Source: Psychrobacter immobilis (GTDB lineage: Bacteria; Pseudomonadota; Gammaproteobacteria; Pseudomonadales; Moraxellaceae). From it: a stretch of DNA of 64,000 bases. This document shows, piece after piece, positions 26,195 through 34,530 of the stretch (positions within the stretch are counted from its first letter, which is position 1; each line of letters begins with the position of its first letter). Position numbers and translations under genes: made by a program. Where the stretch lies: positions 1,860,001-1,924,000 of the forward strand of contig NZ_CAJGZV010000001.1 of NCBI RefSeq assembly GCF_904846065.1, in the 5' to 3' direction. The notes beneath the pieces are model-generated. The model was not told the DNA's origin, ran no database searches, and worked only from the letters and a program-made list of their open reading frames with translations.

Positions 26195-27394
26195 TCAAGC
26201 CACACGTGATTTTGTTTTAATCATGCCAAAACTGGCAACCAGTAATGCCAAAATCTGTACAAATAAGAGCAGCCATACTGTGAGCGACCACTGCCCGCGC
26301 GCATAAGCCATACCGCATAACCACGCACCCATCGTACCGCCAGCATAATACCCCATGTAATATAAACCAGACGCCAATGAGCGCCCTTTTTTAACATTGA
26401 CGGCGATATAACTGATGGTAGCAGCTTGGGTGATAAAGACACCTGAGGACATAATAGCAAGACCAATAATAATGCCCCATAACGGCGTCACTAGTGTTAA
26501 CAGCACCCCAATTATAGAAACGAAAACAGCCACACGTACTGTGCGCGCTGAACCAAAGCGACGTAGCAAGGTCGTCGACAATGGCGTAATAACAACGCCT
26601 ATCAAATAAACGGCAAAAATATTGGCAAGCGCACCCGTACTCAACTCATATGGCGTCTTAGCAAGATGTAGATTGATAAAGGTAAAACAGCCCACGAGTG
26701 AGAATAAGACACACGCCCCTAGCAGACACGCCGTCACCACATAACGATTGGTTAAATGCTCACCGAGCGTCTGCATCGCGGAACGAAAATTCGGATTGGC
26801 CACAAACTGCTGTGACGATGGTAGCATCTTGCCGACCCATAGCGCCCCGATAAGTGTCATCGCTGCCATCACATAATAGCCTGCACGCCAGCCGATAATC
26901 TCGTGCAAGTGCCCAAGTAAAAATCGCCCCATAAAGCCGCCAAGTACCGAGCCTGAAACATAGAACGACATCAGTTCCGTGACAGCGCGTCCCTCAAACT
27001 CTTCACCGATATAAGCTATCGTCACCACGGTAATGCCCGGTACAGACAACCCTTGCATAAACCGCCACATACCCATCCAACCAATACTCGGACTTTGGGC
27101 AATTAAAGCAGTTGGTATCGCTAAAAATAATAATGCGCCAACGATAAAGGATTTACGCCCCACAGCGTCAGACAGCATGCCCAAGAATGGCGACATAATA
27201 GCAATCGCCATCACCGTTGCACCGACGATCATGCCAGCTTGCACCTCAGTTGCAGACAGGTCTACCATCAATACGGGCAAAATGGCCTGAATAGAATACA
27301 CTTGCAAAAAAGCAAACATCCCAATCAAGCCAATGGTGAGTTTTAAGACCCACGATGTTGCATTATTGATTGGCATAGATAGAGGCTCTGGCAT
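26195..27394 (-). CDS. MFS transporter (DHA1 / YnfM-like)
   Basis: Inner-membrane 12-helix major facilitator. The first helix begins WVLKLTIGLIGMFAFLQVY. The A-like motif GMLSDAVGRKSFIVGALLF lies between helices 2 and 3, RFMQGLSVPG in helix 4 and GFMGRFLLGHLHEIIGWRAGYYVMAA in helices 5-6. The cargo is unknown; related proteins export drugs, sugars or arabinose. An in-frame upstream stretch to 27565 encodes a His/Tyr/Phe-rich string unlike any MFS N-terminus, so I start at the ATG at 27394 (399 residues), with another ATG at 27376. Neither start has a clear Shine-Dalgarno site. It is flanked by 17-bp direct repeats. Confidence 0.82.
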   Translation of the reverse strand: MPEPLSMPINNATSWVLKLTIGLIGMFAFLQVYSIQAILPVLMVDLSATEVQAGMIVGATVMAIAIMSPFLGMLSDAVGRKSFIVGALLFLAIPTALIAQSPSIGWMGMWRFMQGLSVPGITVVTIAYIGEEFEGRAVTELMSFYVSGSVLGGFMGRFLLGHLHEIIGWRAGYYVMAAMTLIGALWVGKMLPSSQQFVANPNFRSAMQTLGEHLTNRYVVTACLLGACVLFSLVGCFTFINLHLAKTPYELSTGALANIFAVYLIGVVITPLSTTLLRRFGSARTVRVAVFVSIIGVLLTLVTPLWGIIIGLAIMSSGVFITQAATISYIAVNVKKGRSLASGLYYMGYYAGGTMGAWLCGMAYARGQWSLTVWLLLFVQILALLVASFGMIKTKSRVA

Positions 27395-27806
27395 ATTATT
27401 TTGGGGTTTACTGATGGTATTTTTCACAGGGATACAGGCTATATTGGACGCGGATGATCTGGCGTGAGTAATAGAAATAGGACGATAATAGCTAAAATAA
27501 TGACAAAAACAATAATGAAAATAATGGCTGATGCTAGGAATAGGCGTCATGTATGATTTTAGCACACCAAATACCAGACTCTGGTTTCGGTGTGTTATCG
27601 GTATTGCTTTATTTATGCTTAGGGTCTATTGAACACTAAAAACTGCTGATTTATATACTGCGTAGGTGACGTATATTTTTGACAGCAAGCAGATTACTGT
27701 CTACTATTATTTTGATCTATTATATATAAATGCAATTCACAAAAACTTATATCCACAAAATATAACCTGCGGCAAAATCCAACTCACCTATAGCAGACGC
27801 TCTATC
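27395..27806. other. Divergent intergenic region, MFS transporter / PETase-like hydrolase
   Basis: About 410 bases of AT-rich DNA. It contains the right copy of the 17-bp direct repeat (27619-27635). Both flanking frames stay open into it but show no protein-like sequence there. Promoters for the two divergent genes must lie here; none is convincing by eye. Confidence 0.5.
27619..27635 (+). repeat. Direct repeat flanking the MFS gene, right copy
   Basis: TTAGGGTCTATTGAACA differs from the copy at 26078-26094 by one base. A weaker relative, CTAGGGTCTGTTGAATG, lies at 55439-55455. Confidence 0.5.
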
Positions 27807-28796
27807 ATGCCCAAATACCCTTTTTATTCGCAATGGATTGTCGCTATAGGCGCACTGGTTTTTTCTATAAATGCGTCGGCAGTTACGTTAGACGAAGTAG
27901 CCGCAACGAACAAGCTCATAATTAAAGAGCAATCGACCAAAATAGTATCAACCCCGATAGCGTCAGCGGTTGCAAGAACATCGCCTGTATCAACACCAGC
28001 CGTGCCGTCAAACTGTATCGCCGACAGTATTATTACAGCGGATAATCTGTCAGATACGCGTGATAAGGGGCCTTTTTCGGTGGCCAAAAAACCCGTTCCT
28101 CGTCAGTTAGCCAATGGCTTTGGTGGCGGAACCATTTATTATCCAACCAACGCGGGCGGCTGTGGTCTGTTAGGCGGGATCGCGGTAGTATCTGGTTATG
28201 TGTCCTACGAATCTTCTATTAAATGGTGGGGGCCGCGTTTGGCATCTTGGGGATTTGTGGTTATCACCATCGATACCAACTCCATTTATGATGACCCAGA
28301 GAGCCGTGCGGCACAGTTAAGTGCCGCGCTTGATCATATGCTTCGTGACAATACGGTAGGCGCTCAGATAGATAGTACGCGCTTGGGTGCTATTGGCTGG
28401 TCAATGGGCGGCGGCGGCGCACTCCAGCTAGCGACAAAACGTCAGACGGTTCGAGCGATTATTGCGCAAACGCCCTATCACGATAAAGACTATGGCGAAA
28501 TGAACACGCCTGCTTTATTCATTACTTGCCAGAATGACCGTATCGCCTCAAATAAAAAATACAGCAGTCGTTTTTATGATCAAGCTACAGGCGCAAAAAT
28601 GAAGATTGAGATAAAGAACGGTAGCCATTTTTGTCCAAGTTATCGTTTTAATGAGATATTACTGAGCAAGCCAGGTATTGCTTGGATGCATCGCTATATT
28701 AATGGCGATACCCGCTTTGATCAGTTTTTATGTCGTAACGATAATTATGGCAACAATCCTCGTATATCCGCTTACGACTATAAAAACTGCTCATAA
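27807..28796 (+). CDS. Secreted PETase/cutinase-like polyester hydrolase
   Basis: Alpha/beta-hydrolase very close to Ideonella PETase and the Moraxella TA144 lipase (Mors1) as I recall them. From the ATG at 27807 (329 residues): signal peptide cleaved near ASA (25), a Thr/Ser/Pro-rich linker to ~85, then the catalytic domain. SSIKWWGPRLAS and GFVVITIDTNS match PETase exactly. The triad is Ser199 (GWSMGG), Asp244 and His274; Tyr131 and Met200 form the oxyanion hole. C241-C276 and C309-C328 match both PETase disulfides. Trp198 is PETase-like, Phe275 cutinase-like, and Tyr224 replaces the mobile Trp. Cys70 and Cys119 might pair additionally. The frame extends upstream to 27666 but only this ATG gives a signal peptide. 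It is monocistronic. Confidence 0.93.
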   Translation: MPKYPFYSQWIVAIGALVFSINASAVTLDEVAATNKLIIKEQSTKIVSTPIASAVARTSPVSTPAVPSNCIADSIITADNLSDTRDKGPFSVAKKPVPRQLANGFGGGTIYYPTNAGGCGLLGGIAVVSGYVSYESSIKWWGPRLASWGFVVITIDTNSIYDDPESRAAQLSAALDHMLRDNTVGAQIDSTRLGAIGWSMGGGGALQLATKRQTVRAIIAQTPYHDKDYGEMNTPALFITCQNDRIASNKKYSSRFYDQATGAKMKIEIKNGSHFCPSYRFNEILLSKPGIAWMHRYINGDTRFDQFLCRNDNYGNNPRISAYDYKNCS

Positions 28797-28866
28797 ACGA
28801 GGCGCTCATGAGAAAAGCACTTATAAACTAGGTACTGATAAACTAGACACTTATAAACAATCCGCT
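28792..28866. repeat. Five-copy 15-bp minisatellite overlapping the hydrolase stop codon
   Basis: Five consecutive 15-base units (28792, 28807, 28822, 28837, 28852), best conserved as TATAAACTAGGTACT and GATAAACTAGACACT. The first unit includes the TAA stop of the PETase-like gene, and the period keeps repeating in-frame stop codons. Confidence 0.75.
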
Positions 28867-28899
28867 GGTCACTCTCTCACTTAGGAGCGCTTAGCATAG

Positions 28900-28928
28900 A
28901 AAAAGGCTACCGAAATGGCAGCCTTTTT
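28900..28928. terminator. Bidirectional terminator
   Basis: AAAAAGGCT (28900-28908) pairs with AGCCTTTTT (28920-28928) between the convergent hydrolase and ankyrin lipoprotein genes. Confidence 0.85.
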
Positions 28929-28947
28929 TGTAAAGTCATTGACGCAA

Positions 28948-29739
28948 TTATTCACAGCTCGCTTTGCCAGTGCGATGATTCACAGCACCATTGGCGGCTA
29001 ATAGCTTTTGCATATCAACCAAATCTCGCGAACACGCATATGAATAGGTACCTTGATTATACGAGCCCATTTTTTTGTCTTTGGTCGTTGCCACTAGATT
29101 TGGATTAGCACCTTGCGCCAATAAATATTTGACAGTTTCAAGGCGATTATTACTAGCTGCAACCATAATCAAGGTTTCACCATCACTTTCTACCGTCTGA
29201 TCATTTAAGTCCACAGGCGCTTTTTCATTCAATAACGTATGTACTTTTTTGACAATATTGGTATTTTTTCCCAGTACAGCAGATTTCATGACGTTATACA
29301 CATCACCGTCATCTTTAGCATAGATATCAGCGCCTTTACTGACTAAGTAATCGACCATATCTTCATAGCCGATAAAGGCAGCCCAGCCTAACGCCGTTTG
29401 ATTAAGGCTACCTGTGTCCTTAACTTCTAAGTCTTGACCATTGTTAACCATGTATTTGACCGTGGCTAGATCACCATGTTTTACGGCGTCAAACCAAGTA
29501 GCATCTGCACCTATAGAGGGTTTGTCATAAAACACACGCCAAGAAAGTTTGTTTTGATTGGCAAGATCAAAATTCTCAGTAGTGCTGAAACGAAAACCCA
29601 CTTGTGGGACTGGTGCTGTTTGAGCAGCTTGGATAGTGTCCATTTTAGTGACGCTGTTATCATTGTTTAGGCTTGAGCAACCTGCTAATAACATCGTTGC
29701 CATAACCGCTGATGCGCTCATTTTTCCAAAAAATCTCAT
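28948..29739 (-). CDS. Ankyrin-repeat lipoprotein
   Basis: Predicted lipoprotein of 263 residues with lipobox LLAGC (Cys21). After a ~60-residue lead-in come ankyrin repeats: WFDAVKHGDLATVKYMVNNGQDLEVKD, TALGWAAFIGYEDMVDYLVSKGADIYAKD, a degenerate third repeat around NVMKSAVLGKNTNIVKKV and ETLIMVAASNNRLETVKYLLAQGANPNLV. Such proteins usually bind partners in the periplasm; the partner is unknown. A conserved-looking C-terminal tail has two cysteines (SYACSRDL and KASCE) that may form a disulfide. AAGG lies seven bases before the ATG. The gene stands alone. Confidence 0.82.
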   Translation of the reverse strand: MRFFGKMSASAVMATMLLAGCSSLNNDNSVTKMDTIQAAQTAPVPQVGFRFSTTENFDLANQNKLSWRVFYDKPSIGADATWFDAVKHGDLATVKYMVNNGQDLEVKDTGSLNQTALGWAAFIGYEDMVDYLVSKGADIYAKDDGDVYNVMKSAVLGKNTNIVKKVHTLLNEKAPVDLNDQTVESDGETLIMVAASNNRLETVKYLLAQGANPNLVATTKDKKMGSYNQGTYSYACSRDLVDMQKLLAANGAVNHRTGKASCE

Positions 29740-30040
29740 GACTCAACCTTCAAATACAAATTAAATAGTGAGAGATATTATACAGATTCATTAAATAATA
29801 ATCTATAAATTATAAGCTATGAATGACAATGACCCTCGGTTAATACAGGCTGATATCAGACTTTAACGCTATACACTGAACCTAACAATCAACATCTTTT
29901 TTATAACAGACTTTAGGTACATGACTCACCATAATAAGAGGTCATTTATAATAAATTGTCATCTACTGATGAGAAATATTCATTATTAAAATTGCTAAGA
30001 CATTAAAAAACCCGAATAAAAACACTAAGGAATAATTTCA
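29740..30040. other. Divergent intergenic region, ankyrin lipoprotein / MBL-like gene
   Basis: 301 AT-rich bases without an open frame of interest. It presumably holds two divergent promoters; I see no reliable elements. Confidence 0.5.
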
Positions 30041-30787
30041 ATGACCGATAACATTCATGATTTAGGGGCAGGATTTTGGAATATACGCGGATCTTTTCGC
30101 ATTGGCGGTGTTCTAAACATTGGTACTCAGTGCTCACTTATACAGTTAAACTCAGGAAAGTTTATATTTTTAGATAGCTATTCATTGACTGGTGACGTAC
30201 GCGATGAGGTGATGGCATTAACCAATAATGGTCAAGATGTCGAAGCAGTACTGAACGTCCACCCATTCCATACGGTGCACTGTGCACAAATGGCAAAAGA
30301 CTTCCCGCAGGCGACCTTTTATGGCAGTAGCCGCCACCATAAAAAAGCACCTGAAGTAAAATGGGCAGATGATTTGGTTGAAAGCGATGCGGTCGCCAAG
30401 CGTTACCCTGAGCTTAAGTTCTCAATGTCACAAGGCATCCACTATATCTCACCCAATGAGATGATTCATGCAGGCTCACTATTAGCCTATCATCCTGCCA
30501 GTCAAAGCTTGCACGTCGATGACACCTTTATGAGTCCACCGATGAAATTATTAGAGGCGATATTACCTGAGCTGATACTACACCCAACGACCAAAAAAGC
30601 GCTAAAAAACGAGCCCGATGCAGGCAAGCAATATTGCGATTGGGCAAGCAATTTGGCACATGAATGGCGCGATGTGCGTAATTTCTGCGCTGCACATTCC
30701 TATTTAGTGACATTCAATGACGGTGAGTTTGAAGTGGCGCTATTAAAAGCCATTGATAAAGCCCGTCCAAAATTAGAAAAAGCTTAA
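30041..30787 (+). CDS. Metallo-beta-lactamase-fold-like hypothetical protein
   Basis: Cytosolic 248-residue protein. The early part fits an MBL fold: strands around GGVLNIGTQCSLIQLNSGKFIFLDSY, a helix VRDEVMALTNNGQDVEAVLNVHPFHTVHCAQMA with an H-x2-H-x2-H in place of the standard HxHxDH metal motif, and HVDDTFMSPP near 160 resembling the metal-bridging Asp segment. If so, the metal site is altered, so hydrolase activity is uncertain. No specific family is recognised. AAGGA precedes the ATG, and a terminator follows. Confidence 0.6.
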   Translation: MTDNIHDLGAGFWNIRGSFRIGGVLNIGTQCSLIQLNSGKFIFLDSYSLTGDVRDEVMALTNNGQDVEAVLNVHPFHTVHCAQMAKDFPQATFYGSSRHHKKAPEVKWADDLVESDAVAKRYPELKFSMSQGIHYISPNEMIHAGSLLAYHPASQSLHVDDTFMSPPMKLLEAILPELILHPTTKKALKNEPDAGKQYCDWASNLAHEWRDVRNFCAAHSYLVTFNDGEFEVALLKAIDKARPKLEKA

Positions 30788-30819
30788 TTGACCGTATAAT
30801 CTTACATTAGAAGCATAAC

Positions 30820-30852
30820 AAAGGGAGTGACCAAGATGGTCGCTCCCTTTTT
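30820..30852. terminator. Bidirectional terminator
   Basis: AAAGGGAG-GACCA pairs with TGGTC-CTCCCTTT around an AGA loop and a T-run, between convergent MBL-like and nsrR genes. Confidence 0.9.
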
Positions 30853-30881
30853 TGCAATGACGCCATCAACATCAAAAGTTA

Positions 30882-31400
30882 TTAACGAAACAATAAAGAC
30901 GCTAGCTCATCTTCGTTATTGATGATATCTGCCAAGGTATAGCGTTCAAGGACGTTAATAAATGCCGTCAGCGCTTCAAAAAAAACACTTTTTAGTTGGC
31001 ATGCTGGGCTAATGACACAGCCTCTAGCGTTATTTGTCGTTTCATCAATAAGCGTAATGGGCAAACCTGTTGAACCAGTCTGTCGACCATCACTGCTCTT
31101 ATCATTATCGGGTGTCGCAAAGCATTCGACCAAATCAAAGTCTGGCTCTATTTGTTTAATTAATACACCCAAATTGATGTCTTTTGGCGCACGAGCCAAA
31201 CGTATACCGCCATTTTTACCACGCACACTTTCTATATAACCAAGCTGACCCAACTGATGAATAATCTTGGTCAAATGACTTTTAGAAATGCCATAACTGT
31301 TAGCAATATCACTGATATTTGCGAGTAATGGCGGCTCTGGTCTCACCGCCAAGTAAATCAATGAGCGCAGTGCATAATCGCTATAATTGGTCAATCGCAT
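30882..31400 (-). CDS. nsrR: Rrf2-family nitric-oxide-sensing repressor NsrR
   Basis: Fe-S repressor of nitrosative-stress genes. The Rrf2 N-terminus MRLTNYSDYALRSLIYLA and winged helix GISKSHLTKIIHQLGQLGYIESVRGKNGGIRLA lead to the cluster loop. The cysteines are C93 (VECF), C128 and C134 (GCVISPACQL); the C-x5-C pair and the closing FINVLERYTLADI fit NsrR rather than IscR. In E. coli NsrR the first two cysteines are only four residues apart, while here 34 residues intervene, explaining the 172-residue length versus ~141. AGGAG is eight bases before the ATG. The NO-response gene nnrS lies just upstream on the same strand. Confidence 0.87.
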   Translation of the reverse strand: MRLTNYSDYALRSLIYLAVRPEPPLLANISDIANSYGISKSHLTKIIHQLGQLGYIESVRGKNGGIRLARAPKDINLGVLIKQIEPDFDLVECFATPDNDKSSDGRQTGSTGLPITLIDETTNNARGCVISPACQLKSVFFEALTAFINVLERYTLADIINNEDELASLLFR

Positions 31401-31500
31401 TTATTTGCGCTCCTATTTTATATAAATCTCTCAAGTATGTATCAGCCTAAACTTTAGCAATGTAACTCTATGAGTTTGAAAATGAGGGTCTTGAAAAGTC

Positions 31501-31564
31501 AGTGTCTCAGACAAACGGTATTTTGAACAAACCGTATTTTAAACAAACAGTGTCTGGAAAACAA
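31501..31564. repeat. Four-copy 16-bp tandem repeat
   Basis: Units begin at 31501, 31517, 31533 and 31549. The central two, GGTATTTTGAACAAAC and CGTATTTTAAACAAAC, are nearly identical and the outer two share AGTGTCT and the A/C-rich end. The array lies between nsrR and nnrS. Confidence 0.6.
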
Positions 31565-31684
31565 AGGTCTCAAAACCTTATAACATTTGCAAAACAACTT
31601 ACTCAAAAATATCAATACTAAGGCGATAAATTTTGATAAATCCCCTATTATTTTAGCGAGAGCATTATAACTGCACTACAGGCT

Positions 31685-32926
31685 CTAACCAAACAGACCA
31701 TCAGGTCTAGGACGTGCCAGCATCGGCAAATAACTGATGCAAAATAGCACGAAGCAAGCAATCCACGCCCCTTGGGCAATCATGATCCATAATAGATAGT
31801 GACTCATATCAGCAAGTGGCAATAGCACGCGACTGACAAATGCCAATACCATCAGACCGTACATAATATTCACCGTCTTGGGCGGCTGATGAATGCTGCG
31901 TCCCGTATGCCCAAGCGATACCCGCGTCATCATCGCCACGGTCATCATACCAACGCCAGCAATGGCGAGCCCATGCATCGCAATACTATGAGTATAGCCC
32001 AACCATGGTTGCAGCGCATACAGCAGAAAACTCAAACACATGCCCAAAAATGCAACATATAATGACCAAAGCAATGGCTTTTGCCAGATACCGCGATGAT
32101 ACCAGCCTACCAAACGGACGATATTAACCACTGCTACGCCAAGCGCCGTAATAGTCAGCAGATACTGATTAGGATAAAACAAGTCACTGATAAAAAACGC
32201 TAAGAAAAACAATAAACTCGCAATATCCTGTACTTTACTATTGCGCAACTTGATGACTTCCGTCGTTCCAACACTCAGACCACGTTCAATAAAGAATGGC
32301 ACCACGCGGCGACCAATGGTCAGCACCAAACCGATAATCAAATAAAACCCTAGATAAATACCTATTTTAGTCGTACTCATATCGGCATTGATAATACCCC
32401 AGTAGCAGATTCCATTGCCAACGGTCAATAATGCCAATTTCGCTAAGATGCCCATTTGCTTATACTGCTTGACCTGTAATACCGCTCGACATATCACAAA
32501 TGCCATCGAGGCGATAAACAATAAGTCAAATACTGCGGCGACATATAACAACGATATACTGCTACCCGCAACCGTCATACCAAGTCCAAAACCTGCCCAG
32601 CTTAAACGTGCCAGCAGCCAACAGCCAAATATAGCCAGCAGCTTATAACCATGCGGCATCATTACCCCTGTCCACGTCTTCACTGCTGTGAGGAGAAATC
32701 CTGCAATGACCGCCAAGGCATAACCATAGACCATCTCATGACCGTGCCAATACAATGGGTTCAGCGCTTGTGCGTCAATATCTGTATGACCAGTAAATAC
32801 AAAAGACCATAGCAGCATCGTTATCACGGCAAATAGCGCGGCAGCACTAAAAAATATTCGAAAGCTCAAATTCAGAATGGGATGCGGAGAGCTGGGCGGC
32901 TTGCTGGGTAAGTTGATCGATTGCAT
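31685..32926 (-). CDS. nnrS: NnrS family protein, nitric-oxide stress membrane protein
   Basis: Polytopic inner-membrane haem-copper protein linked to relief of NO stress. The 413 residues form about 12 hydrophobic segments. The conserved PLYWHGHEMVYGYALAVIAGFLLTAVKTWTG block has the likely metal/haem histidines; later segments include RRVVPFFIERGL, SIAMHGLAIAGVGMMTVAMMTRVSLGHTGR and WIACFVLFCISYLP. This ordering is the NnrS family pattern. It is followed by nsrR on the same strand and preceded by an NsrR-like operator at 32966-32988, so it is likely repressed by NsrR until NO is sensed. Confidence 0.9.
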   Translation of the reverse strand: MQSINLPSKPPSSPHPILNLSFRIFFSAAALFAVITMLLWSFVFTGHTDIDAQALNPLYWHGHEMVYGYALAVIAGFLLTAVKTWTGVMMPHGYKLLAIFGCWLLARLSWAGFGLGMTVAGSSISLLYVAAVFDLLFIASMAFVICRAVLQVKQYKQMGILAKLALLTVGNGICYWGIINADMSTTKIGIYLGFYLIIGLVLTIGRRVVPFFIERGLSVGTTEVIKLRNSKVQDIASLLFFLAFFISDLFYPNQYLLTITALGVAVVNIVRLVGWYHRGIWQKPLLWSLYVAFLGMCLSFLLYALQPWLGYTHSIAMHGLAIAGVGMMTVAMMTRVSLGHTGRSIHQPPKTVNIMYGLMVLAFVSRVLLPLADMSHYLLWIMIAQGAWIACFVLFCISYLPMLARPRPDGLFG

Positions 32927-32965
32927 GGCAGTCTTCTTAGAAGCATGTGAATAGAGTTTAACTTA

Positions 32966-32988
32966 AATATTCATTTTAGATGAATGTT
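32966..32988 (-). promoter_or_regulatory. NsrR-like operator upstream of nnrS
   Basis: An 11-1-11 dyad with halves AATATTCATTT and AGATGAATGTT around a T at 32977. Each half matches most positions of the known NsrR half-site AAGATGCATTT. It lies 40-62 bases upstream of the nnrS start. The match is by eye against the E. coli consensus. Confidence 0.5.
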
Positions 32989-33126
32989 ACAAGTTATACA
33001 ATAGTGATAATTTTATAACTCATTATAACGGTTTGCTATTAGCATAAAAAAATAACCACTGATAAGACTATTAAGCGGTTTAGAAAGTGCTATTTAGCAT
33101 TTATGGTCTAAAATCCATAAACCGCT

Positions 33127-34530
33127 TTAACTTACATGACGGCCTTGCCATTTATCAATGAACTCACCACTGGGATCGTATTGCTGGGTTTGCTTGCTAA
33201 GATTAAATTGCCGACATCCTCTTGGATCAGCGCCTACGCCCGCTAGATATTGCCAATTCCCCCAATTACTCGCGACATCATAATCGATAAGATGCTGCTC
33301 AAAATAGGTTGCACCGTAACGCCAGTCTAAACCCAGCTCATGAATAAAGCAGCTAGCAACGATTTGTCTGCCTCGATTGGACATATACCCTGTTTGCTTT
33401 AGCTGATTCATGCAAGCATTGACGATAGGATATGGCGTGTTGCCATTCTGCCATTGCTGCAAACGCTGATCGTCAAAATGAGTAGCTGGTAATTGATGAC
33501 CAATGCCCTTAAACAAAAACAGATTGCTACCATGTTCAATCGCATACCAATAAAAATACTCGCGCCACAGCAGCTCAAACCATATCCAATACGTTGACTC
33601 ATTGGCGATAATCTCACGCTCATAATGACGTAAGCGATTCAACAGTATTTTCACAGACAAGCAACCATTTGCCAGCCAAGGCGAGAATTTAGTGGAATGC
33701 GTCCAGTCATCCAGTGCATTACGTGTGATTTTATAAGTGCGCGGTGCAGCAGAATCGAAATAGTGAGTTAAATGAAGCATTGCATTTGTTTCACCACCTT
33801 TAAAACTAAGCGCTTGCTCATCAGATGGTTGTGTTTTAAAAAAGTATTTACTATGCGCTATCAACGCATCAGGCATTGGCGGTAGCGACTTTGGCGTAGG
33901 AGAAACAGCCACCTCGTCGTCAGCATTCAATAAATCATGGCTTACTTCAACCTTTTTGCGAAACTGGGTAAAGCTTTTGGGCAGGTCTTGTGTCGGTAAA
34001 TCAGCAAATAGCGTATGGGTTGATTGCCTGTGCCATATTATCTGCGGATATTTGCTCTGCAAGGCAGCATAGCCTTTATTTTGATTATAATCTGCCGTGT
34101 GGCTGACACAGATATCGGTGACTTGTTGCTGCTCAATGAGCTGGCATAACTGAGTAAAGGTGTTTAAGGCAGACTCTACCTTATCTTGTGACAAATGACT
34201 CTTTGATAAATAGCTTGGCGACAGATAAAGCAATCGATTACCAAGGCGCTGAAGCGATCGATCCAAATCAGCCAAGCTCTCAAACAAGAACTGCTGACGA
34301 GCAGCGCCCCTCTCATTAAAGTGGTAAGCTTGACGGCTCTCTCTCGATTGGATGCAATCAGCCAAAAAATCAGCATAGATGAGCATCAGGTTGCCTTGAT
34401 TACTTTTAGCCAATGTCGCCGCTTTGACTAACGTTTCATTGCCCTCTATGCGCAAATCGTTATGAAATAAGACCAATACCGCTTTTTTGACTGACTTATT
34501 TGATTCGTTGTTTGATTGGTGATTTGACAT
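33127..34530 (-). CDS. DASH-type cryptochrome / single-strand DNA photolyase
   Basis: FAD-containing blue-light protein that repairs cyclobutane pyrimidine dimers, mainly in single-stranded DNA. The N-terminal photolyase domain begins [29 protein letters not shown] is a CRY-DASH signature, as is the C-terminal [36 protein letters not shown]. The FAD-binding helices contain [12 protein letters not shown] and [25 protein letters not shown]. The frame opens with a GTG at 34563, but I take the ATG at 34530, giving 467 residues. It is monocistronic. Fits an organism exposed to light in cold or marine habitats. Confidence 0.92.
   Translation of the reverse strand: [467 protein letters not shown]

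Noticed and set aside
27395..27565. Upstream extension of the MFS transporter frame
   Set aside because: His/Tyr/Phe-rich low-complexity translation unlike a transporter N-terminus; likely open by chance.
27666..27806. Upstream extension of the PETase-like frame
   Set aside because: A start here would bury the signal peptide about 48 residues inside the protein.
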